64,000 bases of DNA from Branchiostoma belcheri (GCF_001625305.1 NW_017803791.1:71961-135960), one strand, 5' to 3'. Shown: positions 35,301 to 43,112, numbered from the stretch's first letter. Numbers and translations are program-made. The notes: generated from the sequence alone by a model not told the origin.

Positions 35301-38300
35301 AAACAGTACACCTGGGGTTCGCGCGGACCCCAGCACTATATATGCTGTAATATTTTTCTTGTTTGTTAAGATTTTTTTCTGAAATTTCTGGTAATTGTCA
35401 CCCACAAAGTTGTCCCTCAATACAGTGCTGAAAACTCAGTTTCCCCAATTTTTAAAAATGTTTATATCTGATTTTCTTTTGGGGTCCGCGCGGACCCCAG
35501 CCGGCTTTTGATCGTAATGGATACACTGGCGTTCTTATACATTATTTCCGTTTTAATATGTTTTTATGCACTTATCGTATGGCCACCAAATTTTCAGAGA
35601 ATGGTGTACTAATAGAATTAGATTCTAACAATTTTAGTGTAATTATGACGTCATACGACGTCAGAGCTAATAATCTTGGATTTTGACCAATGACGTCATC
35701 AAATTAGCATATATTATGAATATTAAATGATTTAACTTATCTTTAATTATGTAAGACGTTATTAATGTCAGAAAGGAAGTGTTATTGAATATAAATCCCT
35801 GAAAATTTTAAAGTTTAAACTAAAATTACTGATTTTTTTCAAAAAAAACTGCCTGTCAGAAACCCGTTGCCATGGCAACATTAAAAATCATTAACTTATT
35901 TAACTAATATGAATTTTTTTCCAGATGCATTTTAGGAAAGGTCACTAAAATTGATGGCTCTAGCTTAAGCTGTTCAGGCGCTATCGAAGATTAAAGTTGG
36001 CGCGAGCCTAAAAAAATCACTCGATCTGAATAGGGTGTAAAAATCGGGTTTTTCTTCTTTTTGTCTTTTCTTCGCCCAAAAATAGGAAAAGTTCAAAATG
36101 TATGATTTTTGTACGTGATGTGGACTTAAAGGTTCACACATCAATTTGCAAAACAATTGAGCTGGTAACATGTTGATAATTTCTAAAAATTAGCAAAAAC
36201 TGCTCTGGGGTCCGCGCGGACCCCAGGTGTACAGATTAATCAGTCCGGGAAGATGTACTGTTGAGGGTTAAGTATATATAACGCATTTTTTTTCAGTTCT
36301 TCTTCGTTACTTGGAATTCAATATTACAATTCCGATTCATATTCAACATCGACAGGTTCCATGGCTGTATAGAAAAGGTACCACCGTATAATAAAGATCA
36401 TGGTGAAGACAAGAAGTCATGGTTAGACTTGAACCTTGAACGTGAAGATAAGCGATGTTAGACTATCAGACAATGTGTTAGAACAATATTGGCATCAAAT
36501 GTTCAAACTGATAGACTTCTCAACACATAGTGAAATTATAACATTTATGCTTCCCTTTTGTAAACATTGCGAGAAAATGAAAGCAATAGAGATATACTTG
36601 TGTATATTGCGTAAACTAGTTTATATTCAAAATAAACGAAAACTAAAACCAATTCATTATTACCAGTTATCAAAAACACAGAGTTGTTACATTAACATGC
36701 GGTCCTCCCCACCATCTCAAGTTTTTTTTTTAGGTATCGTCTTTTCATTTGATTTCTTGCAAGTTGCACTATCAAATAAGGAAGACTCTGGAGGAACAAA
36801 TCGTTGTCTAAACAAAAAAATCACAAATCGATTAGTTTGTGAAAAAAATACTCGAAAAAAATACTTATTACTGCTAACACCGGTGATGACGTTTTCACTC
36901 ATTAGGAACTGTCGAAGAAAGGGTCACTGTGATTGTTAAAACGTTTCTTCGGTACCATAAGGCAAAATCTGCGATTTACTCTATCAAGAGATTGTATCCA
37001 AATACAAGAATCATTATTGCTGACGACACTCCCCCGACGAACTTTACAAACCTGCAAGGTATCAACATGGATCACTTTAGAATGCCAGGCTTCACTGTAA
37101 GTAATTGCCAATACTTTGTAATTGATACATGTGTTTCTTCTTGTTACCCAGAGCTTTTATTATTTCCCTTTTGTACCTTAACAAAATACAATAACGTTAA
37201 AACCGTTACAATGCTCATTAGTATGCAATGAAACATGCAGATTTTACATGGGTACATGAATAATACAAAATATGGACTGTTCCTAAATACTGTGAAAACT
37301 GCGATAGGAGAAGGACAGTACTTTGTTGTTTTCATATACATTTTTTAATAATCGGGTACGGCTAGTGCCAAGGTCTAAGGGCCGTTGCAAAGAGTAAAAG
37401 GCATCGGTCCGAGTACGGACCCCTGTGATACTCTTACTTATGAGAATTTTATGCAGATGCTGCACCGTTGTAAGGAAATGAAGTTAAGTATACTGCATTT
37501 ATCCTAAAGCTAACGAACGAAAATACAGAGTATTTCCCGTGAAGCGACGACCTCATTTTGAGTGGTTAGCAAATGGCCAACGTACATAAAGTACCTATAT
37601 TTAAGGAACGGTGTTTTAATGGACACGATAAATACTAGAAAAAACCACAATCTGCTTTAAAAGTATCTGACAACTACATAGTACAGAGTCACGGTGATAA
37701 ATTACGTTATGTTATTTGGACGATAATAAAAAAAAACGCTTATCAAAATCATAACATATCACAGATCCCATCGAATCATTCACCTATAGCAAAAGATAAC
37801 AATACCTTTGTAAATGGAATTTTTAGAGAATTTTACAGCAAAAATATAAAATAAAAAGAGAAATGGTCATGATCAAAGTTGCTTATGCTTATATTTTCAC
37901 ACGGAGTGATATAAATATTTTACAATACAATTCCTTTTATCTCTAATAGTTGCAAATTTAACAGCCATATTTAAATTAAGAGCCATTTGGGCAGGCCTGT
38001 GTATATCAACAACATAAAAAACATCAGCCCGTAACAAGCACTCTACATAATGGTTCAAATAGCGAAATAGAAACAAACGAATTTACCAAAAGGTGCATGT
38101 AAACGTAGATGACGTAATTTGGCAAGCTTGAACATTATATCGTTTAAATGTTTAAAAAACTGCATGAAACTGTAACTTACTGTAAGTAGTTTGTTTTGTT
38201 TTTTGTTTGTTACTTTATTCGCATATAATCAAAGATAAAAACAACAAAATGAACATATTACAGTAAAATTGGATATGCAGGGAAAGATAAAAAGCCATAA

Positions 38301-41300
38301 TGGCTTGTCCATGATCTTCCCCCGACAAAATTAACTGACAACTGTAATAATGGTAACAATCAAATGGTAAAAATAAATAACTATAAGTAATTGGTAACTA
38401 ACGCTAATTAGAAACGGTATGTTAAAAACAGTTAACAGAGGTTTAACTGAAGTACAAACATAAGCAGAAAAATTGTAGCAATAACTCCAGGATATATAAA
38501 TGAAATTTGAATTGAAATCTTATATAACAACTAGAAAGGCCAATATTTGCTTTGGAGCAAATACAGCGATGGGTTCACCACATTTTACGACATGGCAGGG
38601 AAAGAATGAGAAACACAAGGGAAAACAATGATTTACATTGATAAAACTATAATATGAAGTATCATACAACTAAAACAACAGTTGGATAGCTATTCCCTAC
38701 TTTATTGGTTAGGATTTTTAATTGCATAATGCAAACTGTTGATTTTCAAAATAAATAAAAAAACGTTCATGCCCCGCATTCCAATGCTGGAGCAGAAAAG
38801 CTTGAAATACCTACCAAAACACTTGACTAAAGACATACTGTCAGTATGGAAATGCTCTGTGCAGGTGTTAATCAAGTTAAATCCCAACAGCCAATCAGCA
38901 AGAAATGCTCTGTGCCGGTGGAAATGCTCTGTGCAGGTGTTAATCAAGTTAAATTCCAACAGCCAATTAGCAAGAAGTATAGAGGAAAGCTGCATGCCTA
39001 TTGGTTGATGCCCTGCATTCCATTGTGATGACTCATGCCCAGACGTGGTAAACACGGCACACTAACACAGTAATACATTTGCTATAACACAGCCAAAAAA
39101 CTCAAATAAAACCATTCTAAAAGCCTGTATCACAAAAATTTAAAAAAAACGCCTAGGGGTATTTGCCCAATGTACCTCCATACCAAATTTCAGGACCTTA
39201 GGCCCTAAAATGACGAAGCTGAATCCATTTAAAAAATGGCAGGAGGAGAAGGAGGAGGAGAAGAAACATCAGAAAAAGCAATATGGGTTCACCACCACTT
39301 CGTGGTGTGGTGAACCCATAATGACATGTAACGGAAAACTTATTCATAGTATATCAAAGTGGGACTTTAACATAAAAGAGATGTTAAATATCGGTGGGAA
39401 AGAAAAGTAGGTGATTTTTAAGATTGCGTTTAAAGCTAATTGTTGATGTTAAACATTTAGTTACAAAATATTACAAACACCGAAGGGACAAACAATAGGG
39501 TTAATGATATTATTATTTTTGTAGTTGGTGATGGCTACCATGGTGTTCGGGTTCATTCTACCTTTTAACCTGTATTTGAAATGTTCGTAGCTTAAGAACT
39601 TTTTTCGGCCAAATTTACCCGTAAATGATTTCGTTAATTTTATTTATCGCAAATATTTTTCAACGCAATCTTATCCATACAAAGGGCTACTTTGCGGGAA
39701 GAAATCTAGGACTGTCTCAAGTTTGGACTGAGTATTTTCTCTACATGGATGACGACCTTTATTTTACCAATGGAACAAGGCTGGATGTCCTTGTCTCATT
39801 TTTGGACAAGACTAATTTTCACTTGGTAAGTGTACTCTCTGTCATTAATTCGGTATATGCTATTAACAGAAGACTATCAATTGTATCAATTTAATTCAGC
39901 CATAAAATGATTCTATGACAATCATAATAGTTGTTTCACAACAGGTAAGCGGAGCAGCAGAAGGAAAGAAAAGACATGTGCACACTCTTCGTGTTCTTGG
40001 AAACGGTACTTACTCTTGCCACAGAAAGGAGCAACGCCATTATCAGGAGATAAAAGGTTTTCCGGGTGAGCAATATATCATTTATTATAATAAATTTCTA
40101 AAAGAACATGATCTTTGCGTAATAGATCTAGTCAGAGGTTTAAATATATGACTTGGCCACTTCGGCAAATATCTATGTACAACAGATATTAAGAACTAGA
40201 AACAGTCATAAGGCTGAAACGCGATTTGTCGTTATTGAGTTGTGAGTCCATTTGATGTAGTCAATCTAAAATTAGGGGGCAGTCCCAATTTATTACATTG
40301 TTTGAGACAAAGTTCAGTCTTCCTTTCACAGTGACTTGTACTAACACAGATGAACTTTCATACTTGGCAAAATTTCATCCGTAATCATGCTATTACAACA
40401 AATGAGACGAAAAAGTATAAGTAAAACCTATCATCGCTGTAATAGCAGAGTAAACATACTACTAGAGTAGAAGAACCGCCGCTCGGGAACGTAAGCCTTT
40501 CCTTTTTCTTATATTCGTGTAAAGGCCTCTAATAAACAAAATATTTTCTTCCTTTCTTTAAGGTTGTTTTGTGGCAGATCTCGTCCCGAATTTTTTTCTT
40601 GGTTCCACCCATGAAGTTAAATCTATCGGATTCGACCCACACCCAGCCCTGTCCCGTGTTGGACATTACGGTATGGAGTTTCTTTTTAACAATTTCATTC
40701 GTGTCTAAAAGAGTGATGCCGATTTTAAGTGTGTATATATTGTATTTTTTAGCTTTGTATGAACTCTTGTGGTATTAGTAGCGTAAATGAAATACGTTAA
40801 AAAAAGAAGAATGTCAATGTAATTTCTTAGAAATTGAAATGGGTTATTTTTTATGATTCCAAAAGTTTTTGATTTATAAACTGTCAATGTAGGTTACGTG
40901 TAGTATATATAAAATTGAAAAATGAATTGATTTGGCTTAACCCTATCTAGACGGAGCTTTTTTGGGCTTGGTGGAACGGGGGTGGGGGCTCATGAGCCTA
41001 CCCCTCAGAACTCGCGAATGTTATGTCGTATGACCAACAAATTTTCAAAGGATGGTGTACTAGTAAAAATTTATCATATCTACAATATTATGTCGTTATG
41101 ACGTAATATGACGTCATTATGACGTCAACAATTTGATTTTATTGGCCAAAACCGTCTAGATAGGTTACTTCCTGAAAATTAAATGGTATACAGCATAACT
41201 TCACCAAAAGTGTTTATTGCAGTATTTTAGGGAGTAAAATACTGCAATAAACACTATGATGAACGCTATGGGCAACTCTATGTTGCCCATGGCAACACCG

Positions 41301-42301
41301 GTGACGTCATAAAATAACGTCATGCATATTTAAGCTATCCGCAATTTTGGATTATCAATCTTGAATTTTCAAAAATATTTTTTTTTCAGAGTAAAGCCTA
41401 AAACACATTGTAAACAGACTAAAGACGTTCATATGAACTTTTTTTGTAAAAAGGAATGGAAGTTTTTTCATGATAAAGCCTAAAATACATTGTAAATATA
41501 CTAAAGACCTTCATTTAAACCTTTTTTTGGAAAAAGAAATGGAAGTATTGATAAAATTTTAAGGAAAATAACCTGTATATACCTGTTTTAATGATATGGT
41601 CCGCCATCTTGGGTTTTGGCTAATGACGTCATTAAATTAGCATAAATTATGCATTTTATTATAAAATTTACATAAAATTATATGGGATGTTATTAATCTT
41701 AGAAACCATGTGTAACATGACATAAAACCCATAAAATTCTATTGTAAAAACAAAAATTACTAAATTTAGCAAAAAAAGGGGGCCAGAAACCCGTTGCCCT
41801 GGCAACACAAAAAATTTTTCTCTTATTCAAATGATACAGAATTGTTGCCAACAATATTCTAGGAAAAGTCACTAAGTTTGGCCGTTCTAGCGCTAGCCGT
41901 TCAGACGCTATGTGACATCAAAGTTGGCGCGGGCTAGATAGGGTTAAGTGTCTAGATAGGGTTAAGTGTTTTGGGGCCAAAAGTATTGAAGTCAGTCAAA
42001 GGGAGATTCGATAAGCAAAATTGTTTTGAAAGTTGATAACAAAAATGCGCATAATTTGTTTTCGGCAAAGATAGCTACGTTTTGCAAGAATACTAACATA
42101 CTAACATATGTTTATTCAAAAGCTTTCTTCCTCTCTGCACTGGGGAGAATCCGGATTGCCTTCTGTACTACTGTGGAATTCGGACACAACAAGACAACAA
42201 CAGAGGCTGACGCAGCATATAGGAGCTTTCGCTATGTCGGCCCAGAGTATTATAAGATGAGGGGCCATCACGAGTTATTTAAATATAATTTTGCTTGTTA
42301 G
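17269..42301 (+). CDS. B4GALNT1-like: Beta-1,4-N-acetylgalactosaminyltransferase (B4GALNT1/2-like), 12 coding exons
   Basis: Family members are Golgi enzymes that add GalNAc beta-1,4 to galactose of glycolipids (GM2/GD2 synthase) or glycoproteins. Coding exons: 17269-17327, 22000-22146, 22616-22726, 23446-23552, 30191-30240, 31898-32078, 36297-36377, 36906-37096, 39685-39825, 39945-40065, 40563-40670, 42123-42301. All introns are GT-AG and every phase matches, giving 1476 nt and 491 residues without a stop (vertebrate B4GALNT1 is about 530). The protein has a short basic tail and a membrane anchor at about 9-30, CVCN at 73-76, VKTFLRYHKAKSAI at 256-269, IIIADD at 281-286, GYFAGRNLGLSQV at 310-322, the DDD metal site at 331-333, GFPGCFVADLVPNFFL, and GFDPHPALSRVGHY followed by ALGRIRI. 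The order and spacing match the whole family length. An AATAAA follows at 42405. The introns are full of transposons. Whether it makes GM2-type lipids or Sda/Cad-type glycans cannot be decided here. Confidence 0.92.
17690..18010. repeat. Diverged duplicated segment in intron 1
   Basis: Two blocks share a CTCTGCGACAAAACAA motif and a GAGCTG...ACAGCCCTC...GTGATA stretch (about 17700-17790 and 17890-18010). The first is followed by AATTC-rich simple sequence. Confidence 0.5.
18210..18442. repeat. Large near-perfect palindrome (MITE-like)
   Basis: Arms of about 105 bp: TAGCCTCC...CAGGCG...CCGG...GATCAAACGTAGATCGCACG at the left are mirrored by CGTGCGATCTACGTTTGAT...CGCCT...GAGGCTA at the right, with a short asymmetric centre. 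T- and G-runs on one arm face C- and A-runs on the other. AAACAAC occurs just outside both ends, offset by two bases, a possible target duplication. No coding capacity. Confidence 0.82.
18490..19810 (+). mobile_element. Degraded CR1/L2-group LINE, EN-RT region
   Basis: Readable islands are SDHSVITV near 18500, the AAGPDGIPGKVIKEFAYKL RT entry motif at about 19125-19175, VTCGLPQGTLLG near 19450, and SNIQKDLTDLD near 19610. Frame changes and stops separate them. It lies in intron 1 of the B4GALNT-like gene. Confidence 0.75.
19815..19896 (-). mobile_element. PB-A left-end fragment, reverse orientation
   Basis: Reverse reading gives CCCTATCTACACCGGGC, a T-run, a G/C-rich run and the AAACTCGAGAAC block of PB-A. 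Confidence 0.55.
19893..20920 (-). mobile_element. CR1/L2-group LINE RT region, minus strand
   Basis: From high to low coordinates the minus strand shows VLEHILFNTMMGHLED and QHGSRRERSFETQL (20667-20490), and MTFNPGKCQTLRVTRIRR followed by LTWKEHIKNLCNKTNKKLGF (20105-19895), in RT order. Several frames are needed. Head-to-head with the + strand LINE before it. Confidence 0.75.
20960..21330 (+). mobile_element. CR1/L2-group LINE RT C-terminal fragment
   Basis: The + strand reads RQVLLLKLKHFNISLEDLV, then TVYVSYICSVLGYAAPVCHS and YTEGC/NYPPFRHDVITKNF-like text in shifted frames, as after the RT domain in this LINE group. Confidence 0.65.
22000..22146 (+). CDS. B4GALNT1-like: B4GALNT-like coding exon 2
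   Basis: Acceptor CTGTTGCAG at 21999, donor AA|GTAAGT at 22147. Completes the anchor (SCVSLSIYIHI) and encodes the stem region with MVAPIVLAAREQKIC. Confidence 0.85.
22616..22726 (+). CDS. B4GALNT1-like: B4GALNT-like coding exon 3
   Basis: Acceptor ATTAG at 22615, donor GCG|GTAAGG. Encodes EPPCVCNRRVREI and a charged helix ending FERR, equivalent to the CxC-containing stem of vertebrate B4GALNT1. Confidence 0.85.
23446..23552 (+). CDS. B4GALNT1-like: B4GALNT-like coding exon 4
   Basis: Acceptor CTAAG at 23445 is the only nearby AG giving the right phase; donor AAAG|GTATGT. Encodes RSPVSYPAHGLYVMPLRAVL, matching the conserved S-P-x-x-Y-P...PLR block of the family. Confidence 0.83.
24410..24592 (-). 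mobile_element. CR1/L2-group LINE RT fragment, minus strand
   Basis: Reads SHTLLIHKLKTFGFGGDPVA, then SCITNRRQRGVLE and LPVTSGMPQ: the RT block before the catalytic motif. Truncated at both ends. Confidence 0.75.
25040..25626 (+). mobile_element. CR1/L2-group LINE RT C-terminal fragment
   Basis: FNPSKCHIIHITRKRRPI near 25165, then RPHLEDSATVWDPYTIKGIQ and AVQRRAARVTLNDYRR (25390-25510), and GRKRSARLTTFFKDH near 25560. Ends at about 25626 with a VSV* stop. Confidence 0.78.
25630..25890 (-). repeat. GC-rich dispersed repeat, family D
   Basis: Rich in CCGTACA/GTGTACGG/CCCGGACACG palindromic words. Its right end (TATGCATAATTTAGCGTCAA...) matches in reverse the left end of the copy at 62765-63065; a third related block is at 34680-34890. 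Confidence 0.6.
25960..26130. repeat. GC-rich ~22-bp minisatellite with TTCCCGGGA core
   Basis: Imperfect repeats of CGTTGCTCCC(A/G)TTCCCGGGAC occur about six times, then decay. The core is self-complementary. Confidence 0.75.
26150..26990. other. No gene recognised (intron 4)
   Basis: AT-rich intronic sequence with short A-runs; no coding or element signature seen. Confidence 0.5.
26998..27987 (+). mobile_element. 5'-truncated LINE: RT catalytic motif to C-terminal zinc finger
   Basis: An open frame of about 330 codons starts with the RT catalytic block ELLFADDAALASHSEQGL, continues through YLGSTVTHNLSLDIEINTRI, YGSETWSTYA and LRWLGHVRRMDQDRIPKDLL, and ends in a basic segment and a C2H2-like finger CESCNRDCHSRIGLYSHRRTC. 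The frame is undamaged over nearly 1 kb, so the insertion is fairly young. A related C-terminus lies at 45980-46519 on the minus strand. It is in intron 4 of the B4GALNT-like gene and is not a host zinc-finger gene. Confidence 0.85.
28205..29235 (-). repeat. Dispersed repeat family C, reverse copy
   Basis: It starts TGTTACCTTCGACAAG with a GTGTGTCTGTCTGTCC simple run and contains CAAGAACCGGTTGGCAGATC; it ends GGCGAAGGTATGAGATCGTG followed by GAACTCTTGTTTG, the reverse of the family start at 15018. It is interrupted near 28700-28870 by a Penelope-end-like fragment. Confidence 0.72.
28735..28860 (-). mobile_element. Fragment of a Penelope-like element end with decayed hammerhead core
   Basis: On the minus strand the 28761-28795 region reads CCTGATGAAGGCGACAGTGG then TCTCTGAAAATTTGATC. 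CTGATGA...GAAA is the hammerhead core layout used in Penelope-like elements; stem II pairing is partly lost here. Confidence 0.5.
29250..29960 (+). mobile_element. CR1/L2-group LINE C-terminus and 3' tail
   Basis: GWLPLSYRRDIIDVVALVKS near 29420 and, in another frame, SFLSRVITVWNKLDIETR at 29560-29610 and FKRKCQSSMRNRLNQHFSV. A short untranslated tail with TTGTAATAAATTAATAAATAC closes it near 29957. Confidence 0.7.
30191..30240 (+). CDS. B4GALNT1-like: B4GALNT-like coding exon 5 (50-nt exon)
   Basis: Acceptor TTCATTAG at 30190, donor AAAAG|GTAACG at 30241. Encodes GLRIEWFIPRRGTQEEK across its first junction. It was found by requiring a phase-1-to-phase-0 exon of about 17 codons between exons 4 and 6; length and position fit the family alignment. 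Confidence 0.8.
31440..31690 (+). repeat. Dispersed repeat family C, 3' part
   Basis: CAGGGGGCCTATATTTGACC, CTACCAACATACCAAAAATT, an (ACAG)-rich run and a TTTTTCATGGAGGTAACAAG end; matches the right half of 15018-15915. Confidence 0.65.
31898..32078 (+). CDS. B4GALNT1-like: B4GALNT-like coding exon 6
   Basis: Acceptor TCTTGCAG at 31897, donor AAAAG|GTTGTT (weak). Encodes VEFRAEKGVFTTLCNYENV to LNLQLQDIVYRNTEFDTN, the beta-rich domain before the catalytic fold. Confidence 0.85.
32321..33470 (+). mobile_element. PB-A copy split at its G-run
   Basis: Left part at 32321-32369: ACCCTATCTAGACTGGGC followed by T- and G-runs. The right part resumes at about 33352 with a G-run and CCCTCCGAACTCATGAACGG, TATATCGCATGACCACTGAAA. 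Between them lies the element at 32378-33348. Confidence 0.68.
32378..33348. mobile_element. Poly-G-flanked TIR element, copy 1
   Basis: About 52-bp terminal inverted repeats: CACTGAATGACATCCAGTAA followed by ATTTCTAGCGGGAACCAATC at the left mirror GATTGGTCCCGCTAGAAATC then TACTGGATGTCATATAGTG at the right. G-runs flank both sides in the same orientation. It sits in the middle of the G-run of a PB-A copy. It is over 90% alike to copy 2 at 57194-58383 but lacks about 200 internal bp. No transposase ORF. Confidence 0.8.
33470..34670. other. No gene recognised (intron 6)
   Basis: AT-rich sequence with simple A/T-runs. Several short open stretches lack any family motif. Confidence 0.5.
34680..34890 (+). 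repeat. GC-rich dispersed repeat, family D, related copy
   Basis: Rich in CCGGACACACCCGGACAC-type words and ending GATATCTTGGTTTTCGTCTA, comparable with the end CTCGGTTTTCGTCCGGTG of the copy at 62765-63065. Confidence 0.55.
35297..36267. mobile_element. Second piggyBac-like family (PB-B) with nested PB-A piece
   Basis: Left end CCCTAAACAGTACACC and right end GATGTACTGTTGAGGG are inverted repeats, flanked by TTAA at 35293-35296 and 36268-36271. The 18-bp palindrome GGGGTCCGCGCGGACCCC occurs near both ends and once more at about 35482 (first copy with one change). A PB-A interior fragment lies inside. No transposase is seen. Confidence 0.82.
35575..36030 (+). mobile_element. PB-A interior fragment nested in PB-B
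   Basis: TATCGTATGGCCACCAAATT, GGTGTACTAATAGAATTAG, a TGACGTCAT cluster, GTTGCCATGGCAACA and GTTGGCGCGAGCC follow the PB-A order with internal deletions. Confidence 0.65.
36297..36377 (+). CDS. B4GALNT1-like: B4GALNT-like coding exon 7
   Basis: Acceptor TTTTTTTTCAG at 36296, donor AAAAG|GTACCA. Encodes EFNITIPIHIQHRQVPWLY. A piggyBac-like element ends only 25 bp before the acceptor junction. Confidence 0.85.
36906..37096 (+). CDS. B4GALNT1-like: B4GALNT-like coding exon 8
   Basis: Acceptor CTCATTAG at 36905, donor CACT|GTAAGT. Encodes the start of the GT-A type catalytic domain: VKTFLRYHKAKSAI, IKRLYPNTRIIIADDTPP and DHFRMPGFT. Confidence 0.9.
37100..38840. other. No gene recognised (intron 8)
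   Basis: Mainly AT-rich sequence with no readable protein motif or repeat end. Confidence 0.5.
38843..38990. repeat. Two-copy ~75-bp tandem duplication
   Basis: GGAAATGCTCTGTGCAGGTG followed by TTAATCAAGTTAAAT and CCAACAGCCAAT occurs at about 38848 and again at about 38923 with few changes. Confidence 0.85.
39130..39330. repeat. Dispersed repeat ending in a hairpin
   Basis: A purine-rich GGAGGAGAAGGAGGAGGAGA run is followed by a hairpin: TATGGGTTCACCACCA pairs with the mirror ending GTGAACCCATA (about 39283-39320). The composition resembles a small interspersed element; only one copy is in the window. Confidence 0.55.
39685..39825 (+). CDS. B4GALNT1-like: B4GALNT-like coding exon 9 (DDD exon)
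   Basis: Acceptor ACAAAG at 39684, donor TTG|GTAAGT. Encodes GYFAGRNLGLSQV and YMDDDLYF, the nucleotide-sugar/Mn-binding motif. Confidence 0.9.
39945..40065 (+). CDS. B4GALNT1-like: B4GALNT-like coding exon 10
   Basis: Acceptor CACAACAG at 39944, donor CCGG|GTGAGC. Encodes VSGAAEGKKRHVHTLRVLG and EIKGFPG. Confidence 0.88.
40563..40670 (+). CDS. B4GALNT1-like: B4GALNT-like coding exon 11
   Basis: Acceptor TCTTTAAG at 40562, donor TACG|GTATGG. Encodes CFVADLVPNFFLGSTHEV and GFDPHPALSRVGHY. Confidence 0.88.
40941..41961 (+). mobile_element. piggyBac-like MITE, family PB-A, long copy with doubled right end
   Basis: Left end TTAA (40937-40940) plus CCCTATCTAGAC. The right end is doubled: CTAGATAGGG-TTAA ending at 41943 and GTCTAGATAGGG-TTAA ending at 41961. 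It holds a TGACGTAATATGACGTCATT cluster near 41100, GTTGCCCTGGCAACAC and an internal duplicated block (AAAGCCTAAAACACATTGTA and AAAGCCTAAAATACATTGTA). It lies in the last intron of the B4GALNT-like gene. Confidence 0.83.
42123..42301 (+). CDS. B4GALNT1-like: B4GALNT-like coding exon 12 (last)
   Basis: Acceptor TATTCAAAAG at 42122. Encodes FFLSALGRIRIAFC, then the C-terminal FRYVGPEYYKMRGHHELF and a TAG stop at 42299-42301. Confidence 0.88.
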
Positions 42302-42404
42302 TTAAAAATGTTATTAATATTCTTGCTCATTATTACGTAACCTAAACTTTGCCAATCGTCAGAACACAAACGGAACAGGTAAAAAGTGCTCTAGTCTACT
42401 GTTT

Positions 42405-42410
42405 AATAAA
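42405..42410 (+). promoter_or_regulatory. Polyadenylation signal of the B4GALNT-like gene
   Basis: AATAAA 104 bp after the stop codon at 42301, followed by A-rich sequence. Confidence 0.65.
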
Positions 42411-42449
42411 CTTGAAGAAAAAAATATAAAGCTTGCTTGTGGTCTCACC

Positions 42450-42527
42450 GGTGCCATGGCTCAAGTAGGTAGAATGCTCGCTTTGTTACTGGGAGGTCGT
42501 TAGGTCAAACCCAGGCCGGATCATACC
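42450..42527 (+). mobile_element. tRNA-derived SINE head
   Basis: A TGGCTCAAGTAGG A-box-like motif (42457-42469) and a GGTCAAACCC B-box-like motif (from 42503) are spaced as in a tRNA promoter. The sequence is interrupted at 42527 by the element that follows. Confidence 0.62.
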
Positions 42528-43112
42528 ATCCTCCCATGGCAGGGGCAGCGGCTCCGAATTCCTTCTCCACCCCTTACCCCTGCCGTATAACCTCGCATCT
42601 TCTACTCTGTGACCCGATTCCAGGGACACGCTCTCAGCCAATCACGTATCACAGAGAAAATCTTCAACGCACTTTACATTAAATATTTATGAGCTGCGCT
42701 AGCTATCGGAACCAATCATGTCGGCTGTTCAGTGACAAATAAAAACAAACATGGCGTCGTCTTGGGAAGAGAACTTTTGCGATGCAGGCCGCTGCGGGCG
42801 TCGGCGGGGCGCTAGCGTGTGCTGGAGGCTGCGCGGGGATCCCGCCGAGCACGGGGAAGGTGTTGGCTCGGTGACTTTGCCCCGCACGGCCTCCCCAACG
42901 CGTTAACGGGCTCGTCACCGGGCGGCGGCGGAGTCGCCGGCGGGGAGGGTGACGTCCCTTCGCCGCCCAAGTCAGAAATGGGGTCATGCCAAATAAGGCA
43001 AGCTCATGAATATTAATATTCCTGGGGTCGTAGAGTAGAAGATGCGAGGTTATACGGCAGGGGTAAGGGGTGGAGAAGGAATTCGGAGCCGCTGCCCCTG
43101 CCATGGGAGGAT
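42528..43112. mobile_element. Long-TIR element with 10-bp target duplication (MULE-like), GC-rich core
   Basis: About 85-bp nearly perfect terminal inverted repeats: ATCCTCCCATGGCAGGGGCA at the left, its complement at the right. The 10-bp repeat GGATCATACC flanks it at 42518-42527 and 43113-43122. Long TIRs with a 9-10 bp duplication point to the Mutator superfamily. The core (about 42770-42960) is CpG-rich and very different in composition from the surroundings. No transposase. Confidence 0.83.

Noticed and set aside
42450-42527. tRNA gene
   Set aside because: No cloverleaf or intact B box; it continues as a SINE and is split by a transposon.
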